A DNA stretch of 64,000 bases from Phallusia mammillata. Its lineage: Eukaryota; Chordata; Ascidiacea; Phlebobranchia; Ascidiidae. The position numbers were made by a program, and so were the translations under genes. The notes under the pieces are model-generated. The model worked only from the letters and a program-made list of their open reading frames with translations, made no database searches and was not told the DNA's origin. Numbering within the stretch: position 1 is the stretch's first letter; every line of letters begins with the position of its first letter. Shown in pieces: positions 36,101 to 47,900 of this stretch. The stretch is taken from the NCBI GenBank assembly GCA_003260075.1, contig QLIY01000084.1:44420-108419 (forward strand), read 5' to 3'.

Positions 36101-39100
36101 ATAAACCATGTTCTTTAAAGCTAATAATAGTCCCATAATCCCAATAAAAAATACGATTTACCGAAGAAAACTTGTGAATCATAAAGTTTAAAACAATTAC
36201 TGCCCGTTGTAGTGGCACAAAAAACATAAAAGAGCTTCAAAACCAATTACACATTCTCAATCTTTTCCTATTTCATTCTACCCTTCAGCGTCGAGCAGTT
36301 CTTCATCGACTCCGCCCAACGCCGCCGCGGCCTTTTTCGACGCCGTTTCCCTGCCGCGCTGGCGAACGGTTTCCGATCCCCTGCGCGACCGCAAGAAAAG
36401 TCGCCGTAGCTCGAAGTACATCCACTTGAGCAGTCTCTTTCATAGCACGGGCACTGTAGACCGTAGCGTATCTCAATCCAACCTCTCCTCAGTCAATCAT
36501 CATCCAGAGCACGACAGCGCCGCTAGTGACGGAAGTATGAACGTCACTGTTCCAAAACACTTTGTTTTCGGCGCCGGATCTTTGTCGAATTCGAACGACG
36601 CTTTGTCCGAGTCATCACCGAACCACAAAGGCCAGTTGGCGAGTTTGGCTGAAGGTATTAGACGTTTTTAATGTTAAATCGTGTTTATGTACATCCGTGT
36701 TAATTAAAGGGTCAAACAATATCTTACTTTATGGTAACGGACGGCAATGTTTTATAGTAAAATTGTCAAGTAAAATCGTATACTCACAAATTTTACTTCG
36801 TAGAAATAAATGCACGTAATTTTTCGTTTATGAGCAGAGTAAACGCATTTTGCCCAAAAATGAATGCTATTGTTGTCATTTTCTTGTGATAACTTTTGTT
36901 CTTCTACTTATCTTTGAATTTTGTAGATTCAAAATCGATTACAGACGAAGAAGCAAGAATTAGGTAAGGATAAAAAAAAATTAAAAAAAACATTTTTAAT
37001 GCATTATTACAATCACAAGTAATTAGAGACTCTCTGCTAAGAATGGAATCATAAGTCCCATACCAACACCATTAAGACTGGAAAATTGTACTTAATAAAC
37101 TTTACAGTCAACTTCAACTTGTAAAAACTTTGGTTGCACAGTTTAGCTATTGTAAGTTAAGTATTTTGACCCAAACAATACCGCATTCACAGAATGGATT
37201 CAGGTGTTGTACTCGACAAACCATCCGAGCGACCTCGATATCGTCGAGTACCTTCTGTTCCTCAGGGCACAGATTGGGAAGGGAGCGGAGTGGCCGGAGT
37301 TAAAATATCTCGAAAACTCGCAGTGAGGTGAGTTTAATTACTCGTGCGAGTTTCATAATGGAACTGTAACTTAGTACGCTCTTGTGGTTCACAATTTTTC
37401 ACCATTTTTCAACGGTTTTTCCATCAGTGTTAGATATCAAGCGAGAAAAAAACGCAATTTATTTCTTGGGATTTCAATTGAGGGGGGGGGGATAATGGAA
37501 CTGTAACTTAATACGCTCTTGTGATTCACATTTTTTCACCATTTTTCAACGGTTTTTCCATCAGTGTTATATCAAGCGAGAAAAAAACGCAATTTATTTC
37601 TTGGGATTTCAATTGAATAAATTCCCGGATATAAAGGGATTATGGGATTGGGATTTCTCCCCATAGTTATCAACAACATTTCGCTATTAAGTCTTAAACA
37701 TGCAATCAAACACGTGATTATAATACTAATGCAAAAACGAAATTCATTTCAACACAACTTTTAGGTTTTGATACGAAAAACAAACTTGAAAACATGTTGA
37801 CAGTTGTCAGTCAAACTCATAGGCAAATCAGCAAGGTCAACTGTTTTCTATTGACTTGCAGGAAAAACAGGAAGAGCAGAAGTTCAATGAGTTACCTTCC
37901 CGAGAGGTCAATTCGCAGGAAAGTTCTCAAGATCATGTTCGTGGGTAACGACAAAACTGTTAGCAACCTGGCAAGAGCTTACTACGAACTTCGGTACTTA
38001 CTAACATTTTGTCATTGTTATAGTGGTTTTGTCGATTGATGAAGACTTGTAAGATGACTGGTCTGAAATGCAAATACATACAGTTAGTGTTGTATTTAAA
38101 AGCATAATGTTGAATATCGTAAAAGGCACGAATCAGTTGAAAACGAGTAACGTCCAATTTGTATTTGCATATTGTATGGAATTTTGCACTCGTAGTTTGT
38201 TTCACTTCTCACGCTAATACATGCCTGTTTTACATCATAGACGTCGTCAAATGACCAGAGCCCCTCTGCTTAACCACGTGGATTTGAGAATGTTTTACGT
38301 CCCAGTTGGAGAAACACCGTTCGAAGACGAAAGAATAGATTATCCTGGTAACTATTGCAACACTCTCACTATACGCTATTATTCAGCCTAAAGCGCAATT
38401 TAAACTCAAATTCCTCTTGTCTTTTCTAGCCGAACCAACAAGCTTTGACCTTCAGATCGGCGAGATGCTCGGGTCCGTTGACCCTTGGTACCAGTCGTCC
38501 GTAACGATGACCTTCAATAACCTGTTGCGCGTCTGTCCAAAGGTCAGTGTACCACAACCTTTCAAAACCTGTTTCGCGTTTCGAACCTTGCACCCGCGTC
38601 ATTCAGCAGATTTTGAAATTATTATTAAGTCCAAATCAAATGTCTGCTCAGACGCTGACGTCATTGATATCCTTTTTTGCGCAGAACATCGATGGTGACG
38701 TCGAACACGATGGAAAAGCCAAAGAGGATCTTAAGTTCAGATCTATTGTTACACCCGAAAAAGTAAGGCTACAACACTATATATAAAAAAAATATTTTAC
38801 AGTTCTAAATCTAATGCGTTTTGTGGCTACAACATAAATATATCAAAGGCCCAATATTGTGATAACAGTCAATGTAGCAACCAGATAAACACTTTACGAT
38901 TTTTTCAGATAATTGCCAACAGCTTGGCAGAATATTCCCGATTCGCCGTCACAACGTACAACGTTCCTTTGTTCAAGGTAAGTTGACTAAAGCATACGCC
39001 TAATACCAAAATCTCAAATACAACAATTCCATGCAGGCCAACATGCGTAGCAGCACGAACGAATCGATAACAGTTGTTTTCTGCACTGGTGTGGAGATTG

Positions 39101-41095
39101 GAAGTGTTGCTTACAAACAGGCTATCAAGCAAGGTACTGCGTCTAATTTTGCAAATTTTTATTTAGCCTATTCACAAACATATTTCACAATTATTTTAAT
39201 CTAATGTTGGTTTCGGTTATCGAACGGTGCTTTTTCGCCAAGTATATGGTGCATAACTGAAAAATCATTTCGTTGATTTTGCGGTTACGACACAAAAAAT
39301 ATTTTTAACCTCATATTTTTTCACTACGGTATTTCACACTTTACTCGGGCTGTTAATGAGTATGTCGAAGCAAAAATTGTCCGAACACAGCAAAAAGTTG
39401 TAAAACACCACTGTTGTAACAGCTTATAACACAGAAAGATCGATGTTTTGATATGGTTTTGTGGTAAATCTTAACTAATTGGAAATTATGATTGTAGGTC
39501 GGTTTGGAAAGCTTGTTGATCTTTCCAACGACAGCGGACCCCCGGAAGCCTTTACATCATTTGAATATGCAAAAGTAAGTTTGGATTAACCATTGTAAAG
39601 AATTTAAATATTCAATAAATAACCTCGGGTTTATGTAAATTTTCTGACAGTTTGGAATAAATGGAACGTTTAAATCAAGCACAAGGATTGATGCCAAGTT
39701 TTATCGATCCTTGTCTATTGTTCCAGTGGCTCTTACTAACGACAATAAGAAAGGTAAGATGATGCAATAGAACAGGGGGGGGGGGGCCAAGTCCAGATCT
39801 ATTGTTACACCCGAAAAAGTAAGGCTACAACACTATATATACAAAAAATATTTTATAGGTCTAAATCTAATGCGTTTTGTGACTACAACATAAATATATC
39901 AAAGGCCCAATATTTTGATAACAGTCAATGTAGCAACCAGATAAACACTTTACGATTTTTCAGATAATTGCCAACAGCTTGGCAGAATATTCCCGATTTG
40001 CCGTCACAACGTACAACGTTCCTTTGTTCAAGGTAAGTTGACTAAATCATACGCATAGGACCAAAATCTCACATACAACAATTCCATGCAGGCCAACATG
40101 CGTAGCAGCACGAACGAATCGATAACAGTTGTTTTCTGCACTGGTGTGGAGATTGGAAGTGTTGCTTACAAACAGGCTATCAAGCAAGGTATTGCGTCTA
40201 ATGTTGTAATTTTTCTAACCGCACAAATATTCTTCACAATTATTGAAATCTAAAGTTTTATAGTTCTCGAATGATGCTTTTTTTGCTAGACATGTTCAAA
40301 AATGATTCAGTTCATTTTGCACTCACGACACAAAAAAATGTTTTTCAATTCTATGTTTTTTTTACCATTTCAAACTTTACTGAGCCTTTTATTGGGTATG
40401 CTACGGCAAAAAACAGAAAAAAGGTTGAAATACACTTTTGTTGACACAACCGATAATTTAGAAAAGGTTTTGATATGTTTGTGATAAACTCCAACTATCT
40501 GGTAACTTAATTGTGATTTAAGGTCGATTTGGAAAACTTGTTGATCTTTCCAACGACAGCGGACCCCCGGGGGGGGGGGGATGTGCTTTGTGGATAAAGT
40601 ATTTATGTCTCAAACATAAAGTCGATTAAAGCTGCAAAGTTGCTCCTTTGATACAAAAGAGTTTATCCATTGCGGCCCCCGAATATTTACGCTCTAATTA
40701 GGCACTTAATTCACATTGTATTGGACCAATTTGCTATAGAATATCCCTAAATTTCGACTTACTAATAAAAATCTTGTATTTGCCATAAAGTGGCAAGTAA
40801 ACCCAACCTAGTTTAGTTATTTCAAAACAATTTATACCAGATAAATGTACAAATAAATACAGAAATGCGTTTTATTTCACGGGGTTCGAACCCAGGAAAC
40901 TACCGGGGACGAATCCCTATCAGGGTTTTTTATGTCTGTATGTGGGTCATGGGCTTTTTTTCACGGGGGGGGGGGGGTGTAAAAATAAATACAGAAATGC
41001 GTTTTTTTTCACGGGGTTCGAACCCAGGAAACCACCGGGGACGAATCCCGATCAGGGTTTTTTATGTCTGTATGTGGGTCATGGGCTTTTTTTCA

Positions 41096-41152
<57 letters not shown>

Positions 41153-42599
41153 GGGCTTTTTGACTGATTTTAATCGACAACTAGTCGGTTTGCGCCATCT
41201 AGCGGTTAATTAAGTAAAGTTATGTAATGTCTGTGGCTTTGATTGCCCTTTGTGATATTTACAGTAAAGCATTATTTGACCTTGATGAGTTAGTTGCTTC
41301 AACCACCACAAACCATACAGAGAAGCCAAAGTGCGATGGTTGCATCACGTAACTGTGTTGTGTATGGGGGGGGGGCTCTGTGATATTACAGTAAAGCATT
41401 GTTTGACCTTGATGAGTTAGTTGCCTCGATCAACAGAAACCATACAGAGAAACCAAAGTGCAATGGTTACATCACGTAATGGTGTTGTGTATGTTTGTGC
41501 AGAGCAAATGTTGTACGCCGGTGCTGATAGCATGCACGTCACCATGGTGGAGAACGAAAAGTATGTGAAATCAATCAAGAAACTGAAAAGGGTGAGTTGT
41601 TTCAAAGCTTGACAGTTTGATGTCGACCAGCAATGGTTTTAAAATATCAAGCCGTGTAAGGCACCACCTCCCAAACAGAACATTGCTTGTTGTTGTTCGA
41701 AGTTTATCGAGTTCTGTGGTTTCAATGCATTGTGTAGACTAATGTAATAACCAACTAGACAGCTTTTGGGGCATTCGAATAAAAATAACGGTTTTACCGA
41801 ACTCTTGGGTTTTGTGGATTCAGGGAAAATAAGTTTTATTTTTACGTTTCTTGACATGTTGAATTCTTAGGATCAAATAATAGGCTACCAATCCCGCATA
41901 AGCGGCGATCTGCCACCAAAGTACAGTTTTCCTCACATAGCAATTAAATCTTTTTTCAACAGGGTCAATCAGAAGAGGAAGGCGTGGAATCAGTTGGAAG
42001 CAAGCTTTACATTAGCGCCGCTAAGATGGAAGTCGAACGACCAACCCAAGGAACCTTCGCCGTGTGGATTGACCAGACCCTGATGTATACGAACATAAAA
42101 AGGTAATTGTTAATTGGTCAACTGATCAAATAATACCCAGCGCGATTGCTCAACTGACAACAATCAGTGTTTTTTATGATTTTTTTAGAATAGTAGTAAG
42201 GTACACTAAAATAGGTGAAAGTTTTCAAACATCGAGGTACAATTTATGTAGGCCTATATTTCTTTTTATAATCAGAAAGTGGAAAAACTGTAAAAACTCA
42301 ACTTTTAGAAATCACATTCAAAAACTAATTTTTTTTTACATTAAGTAGAATTCGCTTTCGTACAAACAAAATTACGTTGAACAGCTATTTTGGTTTGGTA
42401 ATATTGGTGTCTGTGGGATAAAAACAAAAAACAAATTTTTTCATCGCAAATTTTTGTCCGCAGCATCGAAGTCAGTCGGTGTGTGGCGCCGGAGTATGAA
42501 CGAAGTCACGCACCGAAGCGAAAGCACGCCCGAGGTCCCCCGAAGTTCGTTTCCCTGCCTTTGAAAACGTTTTGGCCACTGAACAATCCTTCAGCATAG
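22157..42599 (+). CDS. p101/p84-type regulatory adaptor of PI3K-gamma (29 exons)
   Basis: Exons: 22157-22281, 23013-23062, 24736-25062, 25389-25517, 25975-26015, 26560-26698, 27630-27730, 28784-28852, 30025-30157, 31202-31277, 31519-31723, 32397-32544, 32909-33261, 34208-34360, 34804-35326, 36289-36654, 36927-36963, 37193-37327, 37862-37993, 38241-38347, 38430-38542, 38685-38762, 38909-38977, 39037-39133, 39498-39574, 39651-39753, 41503-41591, 41963-42102, 42464-42599. All phases agree, giving about 1387 residues without the Gly run. The best match to PIK3R5/PIK3R6 is KIMFVGNDKTVSNLARAYYE, then LRMFYVPVGE, GEMLGSVDPWYQSSV, EYSRFAV, FAVWIDQ and a LPLKTF C-terminus. These vertebrate proteins bind p110-gamma and G-beta-gamma. 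The middle is Ser/Arg/Lys-rich with DSGLIEDYSE, as in p101 (DSGYVEDSEE). The protein is longer than vertebrate p101 (~880 residues), and the first three exons are unassigned, so the start is uncertain. Exons 2, 9 and 23-25 occur twice because of poly-G duplications. Confidence 0.8.
22999..24364. repeat. Separated copies of exon 2 region; poly-G 24053-24062 and a single N at 24365
   Basis: 22999-23291 is repeated at 24071-24364, including exon 2 (copies 23013-23062 and 24086-24135, encoding the same peptide). About 760 bp of extra sequence precedes the G tract, and an undetermined base directly follows the second copy. After the shared segment the two versions diverge completely, as at the edge of a structural difference between alleles. 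Confidence 0.75.
23959..24052 (+). mobile_element. Truncated hAT-like element end
   Basis: CAGGGGTCTTCAACTTTTTT resembles a hAT terminal repeat. It is followed by CGCCCC/CACCCCC motifs and is cut off by the poly-G tract at 24053. It lies in sequence present in only one of the two copies of this region. Confidence 0.45.
26066..26310. repeat. Direct copies around poly-G 26182-26191
   Basis: Intronic copies 26066-26181 and 26193-26310 share GACCCCACCTTTTTT. They differ by single bases and by T-run length. Confidence 0.8.
28864..29510. repeat. Two interleaved duplicate blocks with poly-G at 28986-28995 and 29153-29164
   Basis: The order is block A (28864-28985), G tract, block C (28996-29152), G tract, A' (29166-29289), unique spacer, C' (29354-29510). 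The third piece contains A' and C' in continuity, so it is the bridging allele. The first two blocks read as short contigs chained before it. Confidence 0.78.
29572..30165. repeat. Direct copies around poly-G 29863-29872, duplicating exon 9
   Basis: Copies 29572-29862 and 29873-30165 each carry an intact exon (29722-29854 and 30025-30157, 133 nt) with acceptor and donor. They encode the same peptide with only synonymous differences. Only one belongs in the transcript; including both breaks phase. Confidence 0.82.
30271..30531. repeat. Direct copies around poly-G 30396-30405
   Basis: Intronic copies 30271-30395 and 30406-30531 are nearly identical (GTTAGAACGTACGAAATGTG). Confidence 0.8.
33111..33197 (+). 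repeat. 87-nt poly-G inside exon 13 of the PI3K adaptor gene
   Basis: The run would encode 29 glycines and keeps frame between SIRSAV and RCESVAP. No duplicated flank is visible. Its purity and single-strand bias with the other tracts suggest a filled gap rather than a real glycine repeat, so the local protein sequence and length are unreliable. Confidence 0.8.
33393..33582. repeat. Direct copies around poly-G 33461-33472
   Basis: Both copies share CCAAAAATACTAACATAACAC and TACTGTACTTAGTTTTAATA. The second carries about 38 extra bases in between, an insertion/deletion difference between the two versions. Confidence 0.75.
37355..37617. repeat. Direct copies around poly-G 37482-37491
   Basis: Intronic copies 37355-37481 and 37492-37617 differ by a few substitutions and a two-base deletion at GTTAGATATC/GTTATATC. 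Confidence 0.8.
38732..40580. repeat. Largest duplicate (about 0.8 kb), poly-G 39775-39786 and 40569-40580
   Basis: 38732-39544 is repeated at 39789-40568. The repeat includes the 3' part of exon 22, exons 23 and 24 (copies at about 39964-40032 and 40092-40188) and the start of exon 25. The first version alone continues through the full exon 25 and exon 26. The second ends in a G tract in the middle of exon 25, so it is the redundant one. Confidence 0.83.
40581..41502. other. Intron 26 with SINE-like and poly-G rich sequence
   Basis: No exon was seen. A tRNA-related segment (CACGGGGTTCGAACCCAGGA) occurs twice, at 40851-40964 and 40981-41096, separated by poly-G 40965-40977 and followed by a 55-nt G tract (41097-41151). 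A further duplicate pair (41250-41365 and 41378-41491) flanks poly-G 41366-41375. Confidence 0.65.
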
Positions 42600-44568
42600 C
42601 AACAACAAAAAAACGAATTCTACCAACCCTGTTAACACTTTTCCACTCGCTGAAAAAAATTTATAGGACACAAATACTGTCGACCCAATGAGATTCAAAC
42701 CCACAACCGATGGGAGTGAGAACTGATGTAACAGTTGTTGACAAGAACACTGAAGTGCCATATTCGATTCCTGCAAAGCGTAAAGTCAAAATTGATCAAG
42801 GTGAACGCCATTCGTGAAGCTTTTACAATGCACAGCCTCTTTTCATCATTGGAGTGTAGATTGGATTCGTGTTGCACTTATAATTTGTATTCTGCTTTTT
42901 ATTTGTTTGTATACCTGTGTTTTTTAACTGAATACATTCGTCCCAGCAAATACGTGCGTCGTGAATCCCTGATTGACTGACGCAATTGCTTAAGTAGCAG
43001 CAGTCATGCGTATCGTCACGTGCTTATGAAAAGATAATACCAAGCGCTTACACCAAAAAATTTAACGATTTAAGTGCACTTTTCAGTAGAATTTAATAAT
43101 TGTTTAAAAAATAGAAAAGAAAACCAATTTTACATGGGTAGTTTCACCGTAGGGGGGGGGGGGGAATCCGTGATTGACTGACGCAATTGCTACGTAGCAG
43201 CAGCCAAGCGTATCGTCACGTGCTAATGAAAAGATAATACCAAGCGCTTACACGAAAAAAATTAACGATTTAAGTGCACTTTTCAGTAGAATTTAAAAAT
43301 TGTTTAAAAAAATAGAAAAGAAAACCAATTTTACATGGGTAGTTTCACCGTAGGGGCCATAAACCACCTGCGTCTCTGCGGTAAAAAGCATCGGCGAAAT
43401 GGTAACCTAGCAATTTGTAACATTTCGGTTTCTCCGCAATATAGACCAGTGTAGCCATGAATCCAAGGTCAGCAAGAGACTGTCATTTTCGTTGGTTTGT
43501 TTTTTAGTAATATAGTAAAAAGGTTGGATATACAAAGTTAAAAGCATACAGGTGGCTTTTATTTAACAACGTAACATAATAATCATTTCAAGAGAATCCA
43601 CATGAAATCATTTTATATGGCACAGAGGCTTTACAGCACATATCCACTATGATTGCTACTCGCACATAAATCATGGAACATAGAAGTAAACTTTATACTT
43701 CATAAAAATGTTAAGTGTAGATCAATAACTAAACAGAAACTAGTATTGTGGCTTAGCACATTTCGCCATTGCACATACACTATGGTTGTAAATAATAATG
43801 CATTTCAGGGTTTATTAATATGCATTTTGACATTGTAATAAGTTTGCCATATTTTGAAAGACAGTTACAGGGTGAACCACAACAACTGACACCTACAAAT
43901 GGCAAACTCTTCGAGCTATCCAATTTCATTAAATTCGGATGTTGTTTAAAAATTCACCCATTTTAGGTGGCTAGTGGGGTAAGTAGTGGGACTAATAACA
44001 AAGAAAACAGAGGGCACATATGCATGACCATATCTACCATCTGTGAAAGTTTCATCCAAATGCATCAAAGATTTCATGCCAAAAGTGCATGGAAAAACTT
44101 CAGGGGAGAAAAAAGAAAAAAAAACAGAAAAAAAAAAACAGACGGAAATCAATACCCTTCTGTACCATTCAGGGAAGGGGACCCATAATAGCTTTCTGTA
44201 CAGTAAATAGGTGCCATGTAGTAAAATAGTAACTTCAGACAGTGGTTTTAATCTCAATTACACAACAAGCACCTTTAAAAACTTTAGCACCTTATAAAGA
44301 TTGAAGAAACTTATTGAAAGAATGTACATTAACTTGCCACAAAACCATTGCATACAGGTAACTGAAGAAGATTGCAAGCAATACTAAAACATACTATTTT
44401 GCATACAATAAAATAAGTGCTACAAACCTATGTTATATGAACTGCAGGAAAATTGAACAAATTGCAACTTTAGGAAACATGTACAAAAGGCACTGAAATG
44501 TCCAAAAAATGATAAAAGACCAACTACAGTACACACAACATCAGTTAAATTATAGCCTAATCACTAAA
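42600..44568. other. Intergenic region and 3' UTRs of flanking genes
   Basis: This lies between the stop of the PI3K-adaptor gene (plus) and the stop of the first SYK-like gene (minus); no coding exon was found. Minus-strand AATAAA occurs at 43558-43563 and about 43808-43813 as candidate poly(A) signals for the kinase. A tRNA-like fragment (minus strand GTGGGTTTGAATCTCA) lies at about 42690. Confidence 0.6.
42963..43356. repeat. Direct copies around poly-G 43152-43164
   Basis: Copies 42963-43151 and 43165-43356 share TGATTGACTGACGCAATTGC and end in GGGTAGTTTCACCGTAGGGG. Confidence 0.8.
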
Positions 44569-46398
44569 CTATTTATTTAACAAATGTTGCAGTTGAGGCA
44601 AAAGTTCAGTGAAAGTAGGTCGTTGGTCACCCTCATGGGCCCAACATTGCAACATTAAGGTATAAGCACCTGGTGAACAACCACATGGACACTCTAGTCG
44701 ATGACCAGCTTCCAGCATGTTGAGAATTTCTTGGCCTTTCATATTTTGGTAAGGTTTGTTGCCATAAGAAAACACCTCCCAGAGTGTGACACCAAAACTC
44801 CATACATCTCCCTTTGTTGTAAACTTATAATACAACAAAGATTCCGGGGCATACCATCGGACTGGCCAAGCACCAGGTTTGGCAGCCTTGTAGTAGTTTT
44901 CTGAATCATGCAAAATCCTGGACATTCCGAAATCTGAAATCTTGACAAAATGCTCACTGACCATTAAAACATTACGGGCAGCTAAATCTCGATGGACAAC
45001 ATTTTGACTTGATAAGTATGCCATGCCATCACATACTTGTATCACGAAAGTAAGCAACTGCTCTTCTGGGAGGGATGTTCGAATATGACGCTTTAAAAAT
45101 GATTTTAGATCCCCCAAAGGTGCAAGCTCAAGGACAATCTTTAACTCATTTCCACACCTTGAGCTATCACACACAGCCAACACTCTAACAATATATGGAT
45201 GGTCAAGCTTCTGCATTATTGATACTTCACGAAGAAGCTCGTTTTTGTTTGCCTGAACATCATTTCCACTCATGGACTTAACAGCACATGGTGTGAATTG
45301 CCCATGAATCTCACACTCCCCAAGATTAACACTTCCAAAGTGACCACGACCAATTTCTCGTCCAACTGTAACTTTATCATTTGTAATGTAAAGATCAGGG
45401 GCCACTATTTCACCTTGTTCACTGTTAGCAAGATTCCTGTATGGACTCTGAAATCCAATTGAATCTCTAGGCATGGATTTTCTGTTAAATCGTGACAACA
45501 CATTCTGCTTACTCATATCCATGTCTTGAGATTTAGGACGAGGGGATGACTGCTGATTTTCTTCCTTGGAGTCATCCCAGCTGACTTCCAGGCTGTTTTT
45601 TGGCATTATTTTTTCCAAACGTTTTGCTAGGGCAGCAACTATGTTTGTTTTTACTTTTGGCTGATTTGGAAACGGACATGCAGGGCGATTCGAGTTCCGG
45701 GTACATGCAACCTCAAGAGCACATAATAAACCATCTGGCCGGTACTGTCTATAAAAATCCACAAGAGAAGCTAAAGAATCAAAGCACTTTTGTTTGCCAA
45801 CAATTCTGTACACTCTTGCAGTTGTATCAAAGCAAATTTTGTATCTGTGAACCTTTGCACAATGTACAAGACTTAAAGCAAAAAAGTTGTTCTCTTTTTC
45901 ACGAACAAGAAAAATTCCATCCCGTCTTAGCCTCCGGTAGTCACAAGATAAACGATATGCATCTTCTTCCCGTGTGATATTTCCATGAAACCATTCATTT
46001 GATTCATAACTCGAATCAGGATTGGACAAAGTTAGTGACCTGACTGAATGAGCGATGGAAGAAGTTCTAATTAGGCCAATTGGATACATTAGTTTGACCC
46101 GAAGGCCACCTTTATCCTGACTATAATGCTCACAGAGCTCAACAGGTGTCTTAAATCCAGCACCCTGATCAATCCTATACAAGTTTGCATCTGGAGATAA
46201 CTGAATACTGTAGTTAAGTACATTACCTTCATGTGCTACTGATAACGCAAAGGCATTTGGTTTGTTGAGGCTTTTTCGAAGAAGAAATGAACCATTTGCT
46301 TTACCAGTTAAGATGTCTTTTGCTTTAAATCTTGTTATCTCCCCATGATAATATGGAGCATTGGAAAAATCCATTTCAATTGAATCATTCCTAGCCAT
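44569..46398 (-). CDS. SYK/ZAP-70-like tyrosine kinase A (SH2-SH2-kinase)
   Basis: A single uninterrupted frame encodes about 609 residues from the ATG at 46398; the open frame extends five codons upstream without another ATG. SH2-1 begins YYHGEIT and holds the phosphotyrosine-binding Arg in GSFLLRKS. SH2-2 begins WFHGNITREED with GIFLVREK. A linker with SPYRN and DLYITND follows, then the kinase: glycine loop GRGHFGSVNLG, Lys in PCAVKSM, HRDLAARN, DFGMS, NYYKA in the activation loop (the YY pair of SYK), WYAPES and GDVWSFGVTLWEVFSYG. There are no ankyrin repeats between the SH2s, so it is SYK-type rather than Shark-type. Vertebrate SYK/ZAP70 genes have many coding introns; this has none, suggesting retrocopy origin. 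A plus-strand-invisible 5'-UTR intron is supported (see the separate entry). It is co-oriented with a paralogue about 10 kb away. Confidence 0.92.
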   Translation of the reverse strand: MARNDSIEMDFSNAPYYHGEITRFKAKDILTGKANGSFLLRKSLNKPNAFALSVAHEGNVLNYSIQLSPDANLYRIDQGAGFKTPVELCEHYSQDKGGLRVKLMYPIGLIRTSSIAHSVRSLTLSNPDSSYESNEWFHGNITREEDAYRLSCDYRRLRRDGIFLVREKENNFFALSLVHCAKVHRYKICFDTTARVYRIVGKQKCFDSLASLVDFYRQYRPDGLLCALEVACTRNSNRPACPFPNQPKVKTNIVAALAKRLEKIMPKNSLEVSWDDSKEENQQSSPRPKSQDMDMSKQNVLSRFNRKSMPRDSIGFQSPYRNLANSEQGEIVAPDLYITNDKVTVGREIGRGHFGSVNLGECEIHGQFTPCAVKSMSGNDVQANKNELLREVSIMQKLDHPYIVRVLAVCDSSRCGNELKIVLELAPLGDLKSFLKRHIRTSLPEEQLLTFVIQVCDGMAYLSSQNVVHRDLAARNVLMVSEHFVKISDFGMSRILHDSENYYKAAKPGAWPVRWYAPESLLYYKFTTKGDVWSFGVTLWEVFSYGNKPYQNMKGQEILNMLEAGHRLECPCGCSPGAYTLMLQCWAHEGDQRPTFTELLPQLQHLLNK

Positions 46399-46430
46399 TT
46401 TGGTGATTATCACATCCAGTCATTGACAAA

Positions 46431-46841
46431 CCTGCAATGAATAAAAAAACTATACTTCAATAACTAGTATTGAACAAATACAAATCCAGCTTTAAAAAGG
46501 TTTTTAGGCAAAACCAAGTGCCTTAGAATGTCGGTTTGATACACCACTTGATTTAACAAAAACATGTTAACACTTTGCTGATGATTATGAGTAAAACTAT
46601 CAGTATTATGACTTTGTGCTGTAAGTAACGCGCTAATATAAGTTTCATCATTTTTTTATTGCAATTGCAAAATTTTCGGTATTTTTGTTTTTTTAAATGA
46701 ATTAAAAACGTGTTGTCAAAAATTATTCTTTACAAACGTAACATGTCAAATCTTAAAATAGATAAATAATCATAATCGTACAGGGTATGTAAAGACTACG
46801 CTTTAACTACGGTTTTAAATTTAAAAAGACAACAACTTACC
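46431..46841 (-). promoter_or_regulatory. Probable 5'-UTR intron of SYK-like kinase A
   Basis: On the minus strand a strong donor (CTG|GTAAGTTGTTG) follows 46841, and an acceptor (TTTTATTCATTGCAG|G) precedes 46431, 33 bp before the ATG. Together they define an intron of about 409 bp upstream of an otherwise intronless coding region. The acceptor could instead receive a trans-spliced leader, common in tunicates. Confidence 0.5.
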
Positions 46842-47375
46842 AGGTGTGGGCGCATGAATGGCATTGAAAATTAAAAGGAAAGTAAAACAGCTGCAAATGA
46901 ACTCTATTCAGCGGTTCAGCCACAAAACAAACATCGCAAAAAAGAGTCCCTTGCTTGCTTGCGCGCAGCAGCAGTTTCGGCAACCATTCGTGACACACAG
47001 TTTATCGACAACTGTTTGCATCCATGTCGGTGCAGGTATTGTAGGAGTTTCGATACTGGACATAAAAACGTAACAAAATAGCACAAAAAAACTACAGAAG
47101 TGCCACCGAATCAGGAAATGGCTGCAAAAGCCTCACGGTTAAAAAACACGTTAAATTAAGATTTTGTTAAAAATACTCTTTGCATTAACAAAACAGTTGA
47201 ACCGAAAATGGAAGGTGGGTAATGTTGTATTTGGCGATTTTCGCTTGATAGCGTTTGAAAGTACGCTACGTCCATCAGAAAGCAACTGAATTTGATTGAC
47301 CTTACACTGGCACGTATAGGCTATATTAACTTTAAGCCATGTAGGCTAGTTAATTGCAAACCTGCAGGAAAAACG

Positions 47376-47472
<97 letters not shown>

Positions 47473-47900
47473 AACGAAAAAACAAAAATTATCGAACTAA
47501 ATTAAAATTCACTTTCGTTGATCCCTGCACTTTCGATGGATAAACGTGGCCAGACGTTGGGTCAAATTATTATTGGTGACGATGGGAAACCACCGTGAAG
47601 AAAACCTGAGTATTGGCTCACATGTAGCCCCGATCCTAGGAAGAGCATTGTTTTCCGCGACTTGGTGTTTGCAATTAACTGCTGTTTCTTCGTGCAACAC
47701 ATGATCAATCGTGCCATGATTTCAGTGTTTCTGGTAAGAATAATATTAATTAGCCCAGGTCTTTGCTAGAAATGACAGAAGCATGCACGGAAAAAAGGTT
47801 TCGCTTCATGCAAAACTTATTACCAGTGGCGTTTTAGGTAAGCAAAAGTCAGAAAGAAAAACTACTTTGTGAAACAGTTTAGCGAAGTAGAGAGTCCGAA
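46842..47900. other. Intergenic between kinase A and small secreted gene A; 92-nt poly-G
   Basis: A divergent promoter region with no coding exon. A pure G run of 92 nt (47379-47470) interrupts it with no visible flanking duplication, so the true gap length and content are unknown. Confidence 0.6.
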
